From CALJFL01 sp964590005 (GTDB lineage Bacteria; Pseudomonadota; Gammaproteobacteria; Pseudomonadales; Halieaceae): a stretch of 64,000 nucleotides of DNA. A model generated the notes under the pieces. The model was not told where the DNA came from, did not search any database, and saw only the letters and a list, made by a program, of their open reading frames with translations. How positions within the stretch are numbered: the stretch's first letter is position 1; every line of letters begins with the position of its first letter. The stretch spans positions 1 through 64,000 of the forward strand of contig CAZPVJ010000175.1 of NCBI GenBank assembly GCA_964590005.1, read 5' to 3'. Both the position numbers and the translations under genes were made by a program. Below, piece by piece: positions 1-8,447 of the stretch.

Positions 1-178
1 CGAGAACGCGCATTATAGAGATAAAAATAGTACTGTCAAACCTTCACAGGGAAATATCCGCCATATTTCGATTTACTGAAAAGCCTTTGATTTTAGTAGT
101 AAAATTCACCTCAAATTCGCGAGATTAACAAACGATTCACCGGCGCCCGCACCGCGCCTTACGGAGACCGAAAACGCC

Positions 179-535
179 ATGGAAATCTTCAAGGAGTTTC
201 ATTTCGAGGCTGCTCATCGACTACCCAACGTGCCCGACGGCCACAAGTGCGCCAGGCTCCATGGTCACTCCTTCCAGGTCAGGCTCACGGTAACCGGCGA
301 TGCCAATGAGCCCGACGGCTGGGTGATGGATTTCGGTGATATCAAGGGTGCGTTCAAACCGATCCTGGAACAATTAGACCACTTCTACCTCAACGACATC
401 GAGGGACTGGATAACCCCACGAGTGAAAATATCGTCCGCTGGATATGGCGAAAGCTTAAGCCAGCCCTGCCCCAGCTCAGCGCGGTTGAGATCCGGGAAA
501 CCTGCACGACGGGCTGTGTATACCGCGGGGAGTAA
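179..535 (+). CDS. queD: 6-carboxy-5,6,7,8-tetrahydropterin synthase (QueD)
   Basis: QueD converts 7,8-dihydroneopterin triphosphate to 6-carboxytetrahydropterin, an early cytoplasmic step of queuosine/7-deazaguanine synthesis. The 118-residue protein has the family length. The zinc ligands H13, H28 and H30 lie in AAHRL and LHGHSF, the catalytic C24 sits just before them, the D67-H68 pair follows (LDHF), and E107 lies in the ETCTTG motif near the C-terminus. The ATG at 179 has GGAG about 12 bases upstream. It stands alone, with no other queuosine gene in the window. The assignment is secure. Confidence 0.95.
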   Translation: MEIFKEFHFEAAHRLPNVPDGHKCARLHGHSFQVRLTVTGDANEPDGWVMDFGDIKGAFKPILEQLDHFYLNDIEGLDNPTSENIVRWIWRKLKPALPQLSAVEIRETCTTGCVYRGE

Positions 536-711
536 GCAGTCCCCCGGAAAATGTGACAGAACGGTAACACGCGGAAAATTTCTTGACTTTACGAATGAGA
601 CTGCAAAAAAAGGGCTCTGCGAATTTCGTATCTAAAATGTTACCCCTGTTGACAAGGCGGGCTGTTTCCAAAAATCAGATAAGGTTACGATCCGTAGCGC
701 ATTACACAAGG

Positions 712-720
712 TTATACACA
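712..720 (+). promoter_or_regulatory. Putative DnaA box (TTATACACA)
   Basis: Exact match to the E. coli-type DnaA box TTATNCACA, in the non-coding stretch after queD and about 190 bases from a second exact match. One 9-mer alone could be chance; the clustering makes it worth listing. Confidence 0.4.
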
Positions 721-900
721 CCCCATTGAATAAGCGCCGCAAGCTGTAAGTTAGCTTTTGTTTTAGAATCTGTTTCTCACGAAGAAGCTCTATCTCATTG
801 TTTTTATTATATATAATGTGATTGTTTGATTTTTGACCAATCTGTAACAAAGTCTGCTAACACTGTGCTGAGCCCGTATCTGAACAAATTACCCACCGAC

Positions 901-923
901 TTATCCACAGTTTCTGTGGACAA
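901..923. promoter_or_regulatory. Head-to-head pair of DnaA-box-like sites
   Basis: TTATCCACAG, then TTT, then CTGTGGACAA: a 10-base inverted repeat with one mismatch. The left arm carries the exact consensus TTATCCACA. The right arm reads TTGTCCACA on the other strand, one base off. It lies 50 bases beyond the stop of the TetR gene and close to the AT-rich block at 750-840. Confidence 0.45.
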
Positions 924-971
924 TCCGGTGCATCAACACTGTTACGGAAAGCCCCGTGGCCATGGCAGCGC

Positions 972-1577
972 CTATTCACCCAATCCCTGGGCGACGACCC
1001 GCTTGAGGTAGGCCTTGACGGCCCTCTTGCTGCGCAGGGGCTTGCCCATATCGGGGAAAATCACCAGAGATACGGCGAATCGCATAATGAAATCAGTTGC
1101 CAGCGCTATATCGACCTCGGCGCTGATTTCACCTTGCGCTTTCGCCATCTCGATATGCGGTGGCCAGAAGGCGACACTGCGCTGGTAGAACCTCGGGTCC
1201 AGAAACATCATTGCGACCGTTTCCGGCTCCGTCTCAGCCAGGCTGGCAAAAAGACCCTCTTCGATGTCACGACGCCCCTGCACTACCGATTCGGTCAGTT
1301 TGTCGACCAAAGTAGGCTGTTTTTCGAGTAACGCCTCGGTGCGATTCAGAAAGTCTTGCTGCAGGCGTGTGAAAACACCCTCTACGAGGGCCTCCTTGTC
1401 ATCAAAATGGCGATAAATAGAACCCCGGGAAAGCTTGCCCACTCTCGCCACCTCCCCCATCGACATCCGCCTGATGCCGTAGCGGCGCAGGCAGTGCTCC
1501 GCGGCATCGAGAATGCGCGACACCATGGGGTCATTATAGTTTGCGGGATTAAACTCCCCGCGCTGCGCTGCCGTCAT
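972..1577 (-). CDS. TetR/AcrR family transcriptional regulator
   Basis: A one-component repressor of about 201 residues. The N-terminal helix-turn-helix is typical (RILDAAEHCLRRYG, then MGEVARVGKLSRGSIYRHF, then DKEALVEGVF). The C-terminal ligand-binding half is helical and unlike any specific subfamily I recognise. I prefer the ATG at 1577, since it leaves an ordinary N-terminal arm before the helix-turn-helix; an in-frame TTG at 1616 would add 13 basic residues. It is transcribed divergently from the GMC/aldehyde dehydrogenase pair and probably controls that pair and itself through the short shared spacer. The ligand is unknown. Confidence 0.88.
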   Translation of the reverse strand: MTAAQRGEFNPANYNDPMVSRILDAAEHCLRRYGIRRMSMGEVARVGKLSRGSIYRHFDDKEALVEGVFTRLQQDFLNRTEALLEKQPTLVDKLTESVVQGRRDIEEGLFASLAETEPETVAMMFLDPRFYQRSVAFWPPHIEMAKAQGEISAEVDIALATDFIMRFAVSLVIFPDMGKPLRSKRAVKAYLKRVVAQGLGE

Positions 1578-1607
1578 TTCTCGGGTTCGCCTTGACCGGT
1601 CTCGATC

Positions 1608-1624
1608 AATGAACAATAATCATT
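1608..1624. promoter_or_regulatory. Candidate TetR operator dyad
   Basis: AATGA, seven bases, TCATT: a 17-base dyad between the divergent regulator and the GMC dehydrogenase. Size and place suit a TetR dimer, but the arms are short and A/T-rich, so this is suggestive only. The longer TTG start of the regulator would place the dyad over its start codon. Confidence 0.3.
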
Positions 1625-1668
1625 TTTTGTACATTTGTCCACGATCTCATGATTAGAGGGATGAGTTC

Positions 1669-3378
1669 ATGACCGAGGCAAGACAGGAATACGATTACAT
1701 CATTGTCGGCGCTGGCTCTGCCGGCTGCGCGCTCGCCAACCGACTATCACGGGAGGCCAGTCGTAAAGTGTTGCTGCTGGAGGCTGGGGGCCGAGACACC
1801 AGCCCAATGATTCATATGCCGCTGGGCTTCGCCTTTCTGATGAAAAACGCCGCGGTAAACTGGCTCTATGAACCCGAGCCCGAGCCACAATTATACAATC
1901 GCAAAATTGCCTGGCCTCGTGGCAAAGTACTGGGCGGCTCAAGCTCGATCAACGGCATGGTGTACATCCGGGGGCAAAAAGAAGACTACGACCACTGGCA
2001 ATCCCTGGGGAATGAAGGCTGGTCTTACGAGGAGGTACTGCCCTACTTCAAACGCTCCGAGCACAGGGCGGATGGCGGCAACGAGTACCATGGCTACGGC
2101 GGCCCGCTCTGGGTCCAGGAGGTCGAGAGGGAGGACAAAATGGAGTTGGCTGACATCTTCATCGACGCCTGCGTGCAAACCGGTCTTCCCTACAATACTG
2201 ATTTCAACGGGCCCAGCCAGGAAGGCGCGGGATACTATCAGCTCAACGTCAAACGCGGACTGCGGCAAAGTGCTGCCCGCACCTTTCTCAAGCACTGTGA
2301 GCAACGACCCAACCTGACATTGGAGACCGGCGCGCTGTGCGAGAAAATCCTGATGCAGGATGGTCGCGCCGAAGGCATCCGTTACCGTAAAACCCGGGGG
2401 CGCAAGACCACGACCGAAACCGCGTACGCGCGCAAGGAAGTCATCCTGTGCGGCGGCGTCATCAACTCGCCACAACTGCTGGAGTTATCAGGAGTCGGTG
2501 ACGCGCAAAGGCTATCTGAATTGAATATTCCCGTTGCCGCGGATGTCCCGGGCGTGGGCGAGAACCTGCAGGACCACCTGACAATTCACTTCATCCAGGG
2601 GCTTGAAGGCGTTACCACCTTTTACGAGGAGTCCCGCCCTCTCCATTTGATCAAGAACATTCTGCGCTTTCTCTTCAAGCGCCGTGGCCTGATAACCCAC
2701 CCTGCCTCTCAGGTGGGTGTTTTTTTTCGCACCAACGATAAAGCAGCGCTGCCCGACGCCCAGATACACTTTGCGCCCGCGGCTGGTGAATACGACAAGC
2801 GCGGCAATATGAAGACCGTTCCAGGCACCACGGCCACAGTTTGTCACCTGAAGCCCAAGAGCCGCGGCAGTGTCCACATTAAATCGCAAGACCCGGCCCA
2901 GGCACCGGCAATCCGGGCCAATTACCTTGCTGAAGAGAGCGACCGGAAAGCCATAGTCGCTGCTGTGCGCAAAGTGCGCGAGATGTTCGCCGCGCCGGCA
3001 CTCGACCGCTATCGGGCTGAGGAGCTGCAGCCGGGATCACAGGCCCAAAGCGACGAGGAAATCCTGGCATTCGTCAGGGAACGCGCTGAATCGGTTTACC
3101 ACCCGGTGGGCACCTGCAAAATGGGTAACGATGCCATGGCCGTGGTCGATGACCGGCTGCGGGTGCGGGGTGTGGAGGGACTTCGCGTGGCCGATGCGTC
3201 CATCATGCCCCATGTACCAGCGGGTAACACGCATGCGCCGACAGTAATGATCGCTGAAAAATGTGCCGACATGGTGCTGCAGGACGCAGGAGTCAAAGTC
3301 CACCTGCCCGGCCAAACCGACAAGCCCGCCCGGCAAAAATCCCGCAAAGCCAAATCGGCTGCTGTAGTAGCCCAGTGA
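1669..3378 (+). CDS. GMC-family FAD-dependent alcohol/choline dehydrogenase
   Basis: A flavoprotein that oxidises primary alcohols to aldehydes, close in type to choline dehydrogenase and AlkJ. The FAD dinucleotide-binding motif VGAGSAGC is at residues 13-20, the GMC signature around residue 85 reads PRGKVLGGSSSINGM, and the C-terminal active-site segment carries VYHPVGTCKMG and GNTHAPT. The second active-site position is His where many family members have Asn. A basic 20-residue tail (RQKSRKAKS) follows the domain. The aldehyde dehydrogenase starts 10 bases downstream, so the pair probably oxidises alcohol to acid. No signal peptide is visible. The substrate is not set by sequence. Confidence 0.9.
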   Translation: MTEARQEYDYIIVGAGSAGCALANRLSREASRKVLLLEAGGRDTSPMIHMPLGFAFLMKNAAVNWLYEPEPEPQLYNRKIAWPRGKVLGGSSSINGMVYIRGQKEDYDHWQSLGNEGWSYEEVLPYFKRSEHRADGGNEYHGYGGPLWVQEVEREDKMELADIFIDACVQTGLPYNTDFNGPSQEGAGYYQLNVKRGLRQSAARTFLKHCEQRPNLTLETGALCEKILMQDGRAEGIRYRKTRGRKTTTETAYARKEVILCGGVINSPQLLELSGVGDAQRLSELNIPVAADVPGVGENLQDHLTIHFIQGLEGVTTFYEESRPLHLIKNILRFLFKRRGLITHPASQVGVFFRTNDKAALPDAQIHFAPAAGEYDKRGNMKTVPGTTATVCHLKPKSRGSVHIKSQDPAQAPAIRANYLAEESDRKAIVAAVRKVREMFAAPALDRYRAEELQPGSQAQSDEEILAFVRERAESVYHPVGTCKMGNDAMAVVDDRLRVRGVEGLRVADASIMPHVPAGNTHAPTVMIAEKCADMVLQDAGVKVHLPGQTDKPARQKSRKAKSAAVVAQ

Positions 3379-3388
3379 GGAATCAACT

Positions 3389-4834
3389 ATGAACGCATCC
3401 ACCAAAGAGGGTTCTGCAGCGGTCGAATTGCTCGCTGTACTGGATAACCAACGTAAGGCATTTAGAGCCGAGGGCGTGGTTACCCTGGCCGCGCGAACCG
3501 ATAGGCTGGACCGCTGTATCGCGATGCTGGTGGACCACAAAGAGGCTATCTGCGAGGCCGTCGAAAAGGATTTTGGCTGCCGTTCTTCCTACGTGACACT
3601 CATGACGGACATTATGAATTCAGTTGCGACACTGAAATTCGTCAAGAAGCACATCAAGCGCTGGATGAAACCGGAAAAGCGCAAGCCGCTTATGCCGATG
3701 AACCTGCTTGGCGGCAAGGCCCATGTGCACTACCAACCCAAAGGTGTGGTCGGAATCATGACCCCCTGGAATGTGCCCGTTAACATGATCTTCAGTCCCC
3801 TGGCCGATGTACTGGGCGCGGGTAACCGCGCCATGATCAAACCTTCCGAATTCACACCGCATACAGCAGACCTGATGCAGCGGCTGTTCAGCGAGTACTT
3901 TGAGGAATCAGAGATAGCGGTTGTTACTGGCGGGCCCGAGGTAGGTGCCGCCTTTAGCAGCCTACCGCTGGACCACCTTATCTTCACCGGGGCCACCACG
4001 ATTGGCCGGATGGTCATGCGCGCAGCCGCCGAGAATATGGTGCCGGTCACGCTGGAGTTGGGAGGCAAATCTCCTGTCATTATCGGTGACGATTGCGACA
4101 TTCACCTCGCTGCCGAGCGGATTATCACTGGCAAGGCAATGAATGGCGGGCAGCTCTGTATCAGCCCCGATTACTGCTTCGTTCCCCAGGGCAGACTGGA
4201 AACATTTATCAATCAGTGCCGCGTTACGATTGCTGAGCAATTTCCGCGCGTGCAAGACAATCCCGATTTCGTGGCCTGTATAAACCAACGGCACTTTGAG
4301 CGGGTTAGCGGGTATATCGAGGAAGCACGGGACGCTGGCGCGCGCGTTATCCCCCTGTGCCCGGAAGGCGAGGCGGCAGGTGAGGCAGATCACAAGCTGG
4401 CATTGCACCTGGTCGTCGACCCGGACGACGCATTGGCCTGCATGCAGGATGAGATCTTTGGCGCCCTGCTGAACATAAAAACCTATAGCAACGTCCAGGA
4501 GTGCATCGACTTTATCAACCGGAGAGAGCGCCCGCTGGCACTGTATTACTTCGGCAACAATCGGGAAGAAAAAGACAAGGTTCTAGCGGAAACCCACTCC
4601 GGCGGCGCCTCGGTAAACGCCATCGCCATGCACGTCGCTTGCGATGACCTGCCCTTTGGCGGTATTGGCCACAGCGGTACCGGAAACTATCGTGGTCACG
4701 ATGGTTTCAAGACGTTCAGTCATGCTCGAGCCGTCTACCACGAGGGCTGGGTTAACCTGGCTAAACTCGCAGGCACTCTGCCACCCTACGGCGAAAAACT
4801 GGCCAAGATGCTGGATGGCCAGATCAGCAAGTGA
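3389..4834 (+). CDS. Aldehyde dehydrogenase, coniferyl-aldehyde-dehydrogenase type
   Basis: NAD(P)-dependent oxidation of an aldehyde to its acid. The 481 residues match the short class-3/CalB-like branch. The oxyanion Asn lies in TPWNVP (N128), the general base in LELGGKSP (E223), and the nucleophile in GGQLCISPDY (C257). The C-terminal segment SGGASVNA/LPFGGIGHSG is also typical of coniferyl aldehyde dehydrogenases and fatty aldehyde dehydrogenases. It follows the GMC dehydrogenase by 10 bases and almost certainly takes its product. It ends six bases before the convergent DUF3301 gene. Confidence 0.92.
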   Translation: MNASTKEGSAAVELLAVLDNQRKAFRAEGVVTLAARTDRLDRCIAMLVDHKEAICEAVEKDFGCRSSYVTLMTDIMNSVATLKFVKKHIKRWMKPEKRKPLMPMNLLGGKAHVHYQPKGVVGIMTPWNVPVNMIFSPLADVLGAGNRAMIKPSEFTPHTADLMQRLFSEYFEESEIAVVTGGPEVGAAFSSLPLDHLIFTGATTIGRMVMRAAAENMVPVTLELGGKSPVIIGDDCDIHLAAERIITGKAMNGGQLCISPDYCFVPQGRLETFINQCRVTIAEQFPRVQDNPDFVACINQRHFERVSGYIEEARDAGARVIPLCPEGEAAGEADHKLALHLVVDPDDALACMQDEIFGALLNIKTYSNVQECIDFINRRERPLALYYFGNNREEKDKVLAETHSGGASVNAIAMHVACDDLPFGGIGHSGTGNYRGHDGFKTFSHARAVYHEGWVNLAKLAGTLPPYGEKLAKMLDGQISK

Positions 4835-4840
4835 ACGAGC

Positions 4841-5167
4841 TCAGTGAAGAACCCGGTCCTGCTCTGAGACAACAATCGCCTGAAGTTTTCGGCCCAGCAT
4901 AATCACGTGTCCCTGCCGCCGGTCCACTCCGTCGTAGCTATAGTCAAACCGGTATTGACGCCAGATCCGCCAGCGGCCAGCGCTATCCCTACTCAGGGAT
5001 ATTCGGCGGATGTGCACGCTTTGATCCAATAGCTGGTAGTCGTCGTGGCTGGCCGCCCTACCCACTGCCTGCAGCGCCAACTCACGCACCCGGATAGCAG
5101 ACAGGAAATACAGGCAGAGCCCGCCGAAGGCAAAAACCACCAACAATTCACCCAACGTGAAATACAC
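4841..5167 (-). CDS. DUF3301 small membrane-anchored protein
   Basis: A conserved gammaproteobacterial protein of unknown function, about 108 residues. One hydrophobic segment at the N-terminus (LGELLVVFAFGGLCLYFL) is followed by RELAL, then LLDQSVHIRRISLSRD and WRIWRQYRFDYSYDGVDRRQG, the usual DUF3301 pattern. I place the start at the GTG at 5167, preceded by GGAG at 6-base spacing. The open frame runs further up to 5308, but that part would overlap the end of the esterase gene and breaks the family's normal N-terminus. It lies 68 bases after the esterase stop and is probably co-transcribed with it. Confidence 0.8.
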   Translation of the reverse strand: MYFTLGELLVVFAFGGLCLYFLSAIRVRELALQAVGRAASHDDYQLLDQSVHIRRISLSRDSAGRWRIWRQYRFDYSYDGVDRRQGHVIMLGRKLQAIVVSEQDRVLH

Positions 5168-5235
5168 CGCGAACTCCGCACCACAGACAGCGTTTGAGCA
5201 TACGACTACCGGCCTCCGGACGCCAGCCAGATAGC

Positions 5236-6006
5236 TCAACCGTCCAGGAAATCGTGCACCAGTGCAGTGAAGCGCTGTGGCTGCTGGGCATGAAGCCAAT
5301 GGCCGCATCCTTCCATAACCTCCATACCGGCCGAGGGGAAAAGGGTCAGTATGCGATCCTGATGCTCGGGCAATATGTAGTCCGAGTCTCCACCCTTGAT
5401 GAACAATACCCGACCCGGATACACGATCTCCGGGGCAGGTGCCTGCTGGATAGCGGAATAGTTGCGCTTTAACGCATCAAGATTGAAACGCCAGTGGTAA
5501 GTACCATCCTCGCCACGCTGTAATGAGAGCAGCAGGAACTGGATAACCTCGGTCTCCACGATCATTTCCGTCATCAGTTCACCAGCCTCCACACGCGACC
5601 GGCAATGGGCCGACGCCACGGCGTCAAGCGCGGCGAACACTCCATCGTGGCGGGGCTCGTAGTCTACGGGAGCAATATCGGCCACGATCAATGAGTCCAC
5701 CCGGGCCGGCAATGACAGGGCCAGTTGCATCGCGACCTTGCCTCCCAATGAGTGCCCCAGGAAAGCGGCACTGGTGAGATGCCTGTCGTCCATCCACGCG
5801 GCGACGGCGGCCGCCAACTCCTCCAGCCCAGCCGCATCCTGCCAGGCTGAGCGACCGTGATTGGGCAAGTCGACGCTGTGGACACGGTAGCTGTCCTGCA
5901 AAGACCTGGCCACCGTGCCAAGGTTGCCACCCATGCCAAACAGGCCATGGAGGAGCACAACATCGGGGCCGTCTCCCAGCACGCTATCATGGAGTTTTGC
6001 CAACAT
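5236..6006 (-). CDS. Alpha/beta-fold hydrolase, YbfF-like esterase
   Basis: A cytoplasmic serine hydrolase for short acyl esters or thioesters. The oxyanion region reads LLHGLFGMGGN, the nucleophile elbow GHSLGG places Ser at residue 86, the SVDLPNHGRS segment is the YbfF hallmark, and the terminal His lies in MEGCGHWLHAQQP. The 256 residues match the family. It is divergent from the lipoprotein at 6071 and upstream of the DUF3301 gene. The true substrate is not predictable from sequence. Confidence 0.88.
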   Translation of the reverse strand: MLAKLHDSVLGDGPDVVLLHGLFGMGGNLGTVARSLQDSYRVHSVDLPNHGRSAWQDAAGLEELAAAVAAWMDDRHLTSAAFLGHSLGGKVAMQLALSLPARVDSLIVADIAPVDYEPRHDGVFAALDAVASAHCRSRVEAGELMTEMIVETEVIQFLLLSLQRGEDGTYHWRFNLDALKRNYSAIQQAPAPEIVYPGRVLFIKGGDSDYILPEHQDRILTLFPSAGMEVMEGCGHWLHAQQPQRFTALVHDFLDG

Positions 6007-6070
6007 ACCCCCTGCCTCCTCCCACGGATTTTGCTACCATGCCCGTCACCAACACAGATCGGATCACGCT

Positions 6071-6982
6071 ATGCATTTATTTAACCGGGCCTCTTTCATT
6101 GTCCTGACACTGACCGCCCTGGCCCTGCTGTCCGCGTGCAGCGGCGCACCCTCTTACAATCCCACTGTTTACCCTTTTGAGATTGAGGAGGAGCGACTGG
6201 CAAACGCCAATGTCAAGACCGTCGTGATTCCTCACGTCAACCTGGGGAGCCCATCGCGTAGCTATCTCGAAAAGGAAGCACCCCGTATCGATGGCTATGT
6301 CAGCGTCTACCTCAAGGACAATGGTTTCAAGGTTCTGCCCCAGCGTCAGTTTAAACAGCATTATAATAATGCTGTTCGCGCTTTTGGAAACCCGGTTGAC
6401 CCGACTACCGGTAAGGTCAACATGAAAACCTTCTCACAGATTATGCAAAGCGTCAGGGATCGGATGCGTGAGGAATCTGACCTGGACGCCTTCATTTTCA
6501 CTGACCTGGTGGAGCTGGAAGTTCCATTCAGTGGTGGGCTTAAGCACATTGCGCGCTGGGATGGCGTCAGCCGCAAGCCCTCCCTGCAGGGACCGGGCGA
6601 TGGCGTATCTGCCGACTTCGACTGGAATATGCAGGCATCCATGGCTTCCCTGCAAATCAGCATTTACGATATAGAGTTGCAACGCCTGTTCAGCAGCCGG
6701 GGCGGAATGGATGCGACCGACGCGATCGACACCCGCTCGTCCACGGGGCGTTACATCAGGCGGCGCAATATTCTAGAAAATGAAAACAACGTCAAGGAAG
6801 GCATCCAGCTGGCCTTTCATCCGTTCATCGTCATGGAAAAGTGGCCCGGTAACCCCCGAGTCGCCAGCGCCTCTCAGGTATCGCCAAACAGGTGCTCAGC
6901 CGTACGCAGGGCCAGGGCGTGTAGGGTGAAAGTCGGGTTAACCGCGCCACTGCTAGGAAACAGGCTGGTGCCGGCCACGTAA
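6071..6982 (+). CDS. Predicted lipoprotein of unknown function
   Basis: An exported lipoprotein of 303 residues. The ATG at 6071 opens a signal peptide (FIVLTLTALALLSAC) with a clear lipobox ending in LSAC. The open frame extends upstream, but those residues are antisense to the esterase start and do not look like protein. I do not recognise the mature domain; it alternates beta and helical stretches and has no enzymatic motif I can name. The last 35 or so residues, after MEKWPGNPR, are read antisense to the end of the convergent GMC gene (109-base overlap) and look unlike the rest, so the original stop may have been lost. Confidence 0.75.
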   Translation: MHLFNRASFIVLTLTALALLSACSGAPSYNPTVYPFEIEEERLANANVKTVVIPHVNLGSPSRSYLEKEAPRIDGYVSVYLKDNGFKVLPQRQFKQHYNNAVRAFGNPVDPTTGKVNMKTFSQIMQSVRDRMREESDLDAFIFTDLVELEVPFSGGLKHIARWDGVSRKPSLQGPGDGVSADFDWNMQASMASLQISIYDIELQRLFSSRGGMDATDAIDTRSSTGRYIRRRNILENENNVKEGIQLAFHPFIVMEKWPGNPRVASASQVSPNRCSAVRRARACRVKVGLTAPLLGNRLVPAT

Positions 6983-8442
6983 AGATTCTCAAATTCGTGA
7001 CAGCGGCCGTAAGTATCGGTTACGGAGCTCGCCGGATCACTACCCATCACTGTACCGCCCATAATGTGCATGCCAAAGCGGGGGCCGGACCAGGCGTCTG
7101 GCGCCCCTGCCGCCGCAAAGATCTTCTTGCCCTGGTCTATAGCAGCGCTCAACAGCTCCTCAGAAGGACCGGTTACATTGTGCACGGTGCGCGCCAGAGG
7201 AACGCCCTTGTCATCCTTGCTCGCTGAAAGCGTTACGCGGTTCTCAGCGAGTGGAATGTCCTCTGCAACACAAACCATATTACCTATGCGCCGCGCGGCC
7301 TTTTCCATGAACGGTTGTAGCTTGTCACCTACAATATCCGGCCGCGTAGTTGCGATACCCAGCAGGTCATTGGGCTTCATGGCGTTGGCTATCAGCCACT
7401 GGTAAGAGCCGAAAGCGCCAGCGATAGCGGTCTTGTCATCATAATTGTCCTGACTCATCAGTTGCCCGGAAGTAGGACCCAGGTGCGGCTGGGTATCTTC
7501 ACCAAACAGGCCATACACAGAGACAGCAGGATGGGTCATCAGGTAACGCCCCAGCATGTCATTACTATTTGACAGGCCCTGGGGATGCTTGTCACTGGCC
7601 GAGGCCAGTAGCAGTCGCGCACTTTGCACAGCGAAGGCTGCAACGACCACGGTATCGGCCATAACCCGTTTCACAGCGCCATCAGGGTCGGCATACTCCA
7701 CCCCCGTGGCGCGTCTGCCCGCGTCATCATGAAGTATGCGTGTCACCTGCGCGTGATTACGAATCTCCGCACCATCGCGCAACGCCCATCCCAGGTAAGT
7801 GACCAGCGGGTTAGCCAGTGCACCAATGGGGCAGCCGGCATCACACCAGCCATCGTAGAGACAGGCAGCCCGCCCCTCATACTCTCGTGTATTGATGGCG
7901 AGCGGTATCGCGGAAGTTTTCAAACCAAGGGCTTCGAAGCCCTTGCGAATGATAGCGCCCTGCCTGAACTCCGGAACAGGAGGCATGGGATAGGGATCAC
8001 CCGCAGGTCGCCAGGGCTCGCCCTTGTGGTCGCCGCTGAGACCAACTTCTGCCTGTACCTTGTCGTAAAACGGGCGTAATTCATCATAGGCAAAGGGCCA
8101 GTCAAGGCCGCGATCATGGCGCGTGGCAAGCTCAAAATCCGCCTCGTGCAGCCGTGGCCAAACACCGTAATGATGCAGCGCACTGCCCCCGGTCCCCCAA
8201 CCGGCGTTGAACACGTGGCCAACCTTGAGGTTACCTTCCTCCTCGACCGTGGCACCGGACCACTTTAGTTGGCGCGCCCAGATCTGGGAACTTACAAGGT
8301 CTTGTAACTGACGCGGCGGGCCGGCCTCCAACAGCAGAACCCGTTTACCCGCTGCCGTGGCCCTGGCGGCGATAACGCCACCGGCGGCACCCGCTCCAAC
8401 CACCACCACATCATAGGACTCTGTTGTAGACAGTACAGACAT
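6874..8442 (-). CDS. GMC oxidoreductase, gluconate/sorbitol-dehydrogenase flavoprotein type
   Basis: The large FAD subunit of a membrane-associated dehydrogenase or a related GMC enzyme, about 522 residues. The FAD motif reads VVVGAGAAGGV, the middle carries the family's cysteine-rich CLYDGWCDAGC, and the C-terminus has HIMGGT and AVNPTFTLHALALRTAEHL with the active-site His and Asn. I take the ATG at 8442, with AGGTGG at 7-base spacing; a GTG at 8454 would overlap the upstream gene. The upstream gene encodes the Tat-exported subunit 3, so the complex is probably periplasmic. The usual cytochrome subunit is absent here. Confidence 0.88.
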   Translation of the reverse strand: MSVLSTTESYDVVVVGAGAAGGVIAARATAAGKRVLLLEAGPPRQLQDLVSSQIWARQLKWSGATVEEEGNLKVGHVFNAGWGTGGSALHHYGVWPRLHEADFELATRHDRGLDWPFAYDELRPFYDKVQAEVGLSGDHKGEPWRPAGDPYPMPPVPEFRQGAIIRKGFEALGLKTSAIPLAINTREYEGRAACLYDGWCDAGCPIGALANPLVTYLGWALRDGAEIRNHAQVTRILHDDAGRRATGVEYADPDGAVKRVMADTVVVAAFAVQSARLLLASASDKHPQGLSNSNDMLGRYLMTHPAVSVYGLFGEDTQPHLGPTSGQLMSQDNYDDKTAIAGAFGSYQWLIANAMKPNDLLGIATTRPDIVGDKLQPFMEKAARRIGNMVCVAEDIPLAENRVTLSASKDDKGVPLARTVHNVTGPSEELLSAAIDQGKKIFAAAGAPDAWSGPRFGMHIMGGTVMGSDPASSVTDTYGRCHEFENLYVAGTSLFPSSGAVNPTFTLHALALRTAEHLFGDT

Positions 8443-8447
8443 GGCGG

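Larger units (their letters stand above)
536..971. other. 436-base non-coding stretch, AT-rich, with DnaA-box-like 9-mers
   Basis: No convincing gene lies between queD and the TetR gene; the short open frames here have no family resemblance or ribosome-binding site. The centre (about 750-840) is clearly AT-rich and includes a TATATATAA-like run. On the flanks are one exact TTATCCACA (901-909), one exact TTATACACA (712-720) and one near match on the other strand (915-923). A high-AT block next to clustered DnaA boxes is the layout of replication origins or DnaA-titration sites. The neighbouring genes are not those usually found at a gammaproteobacterial oriC, so the role is open. Confidence 0.5.

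Noticed and set aside
1..178. Promoter or leader element before queD
   Set aside because: The stretch is AT-rich, but I could not find a -35/-10 pair with good spacing or a riboswitch-like fold that I would defend.
632..850. Small open frames in the stretch after queD
   Set aside because: No Shine-Dalgarno, no recognisable domain, and composition follows the AT-rich spacer.
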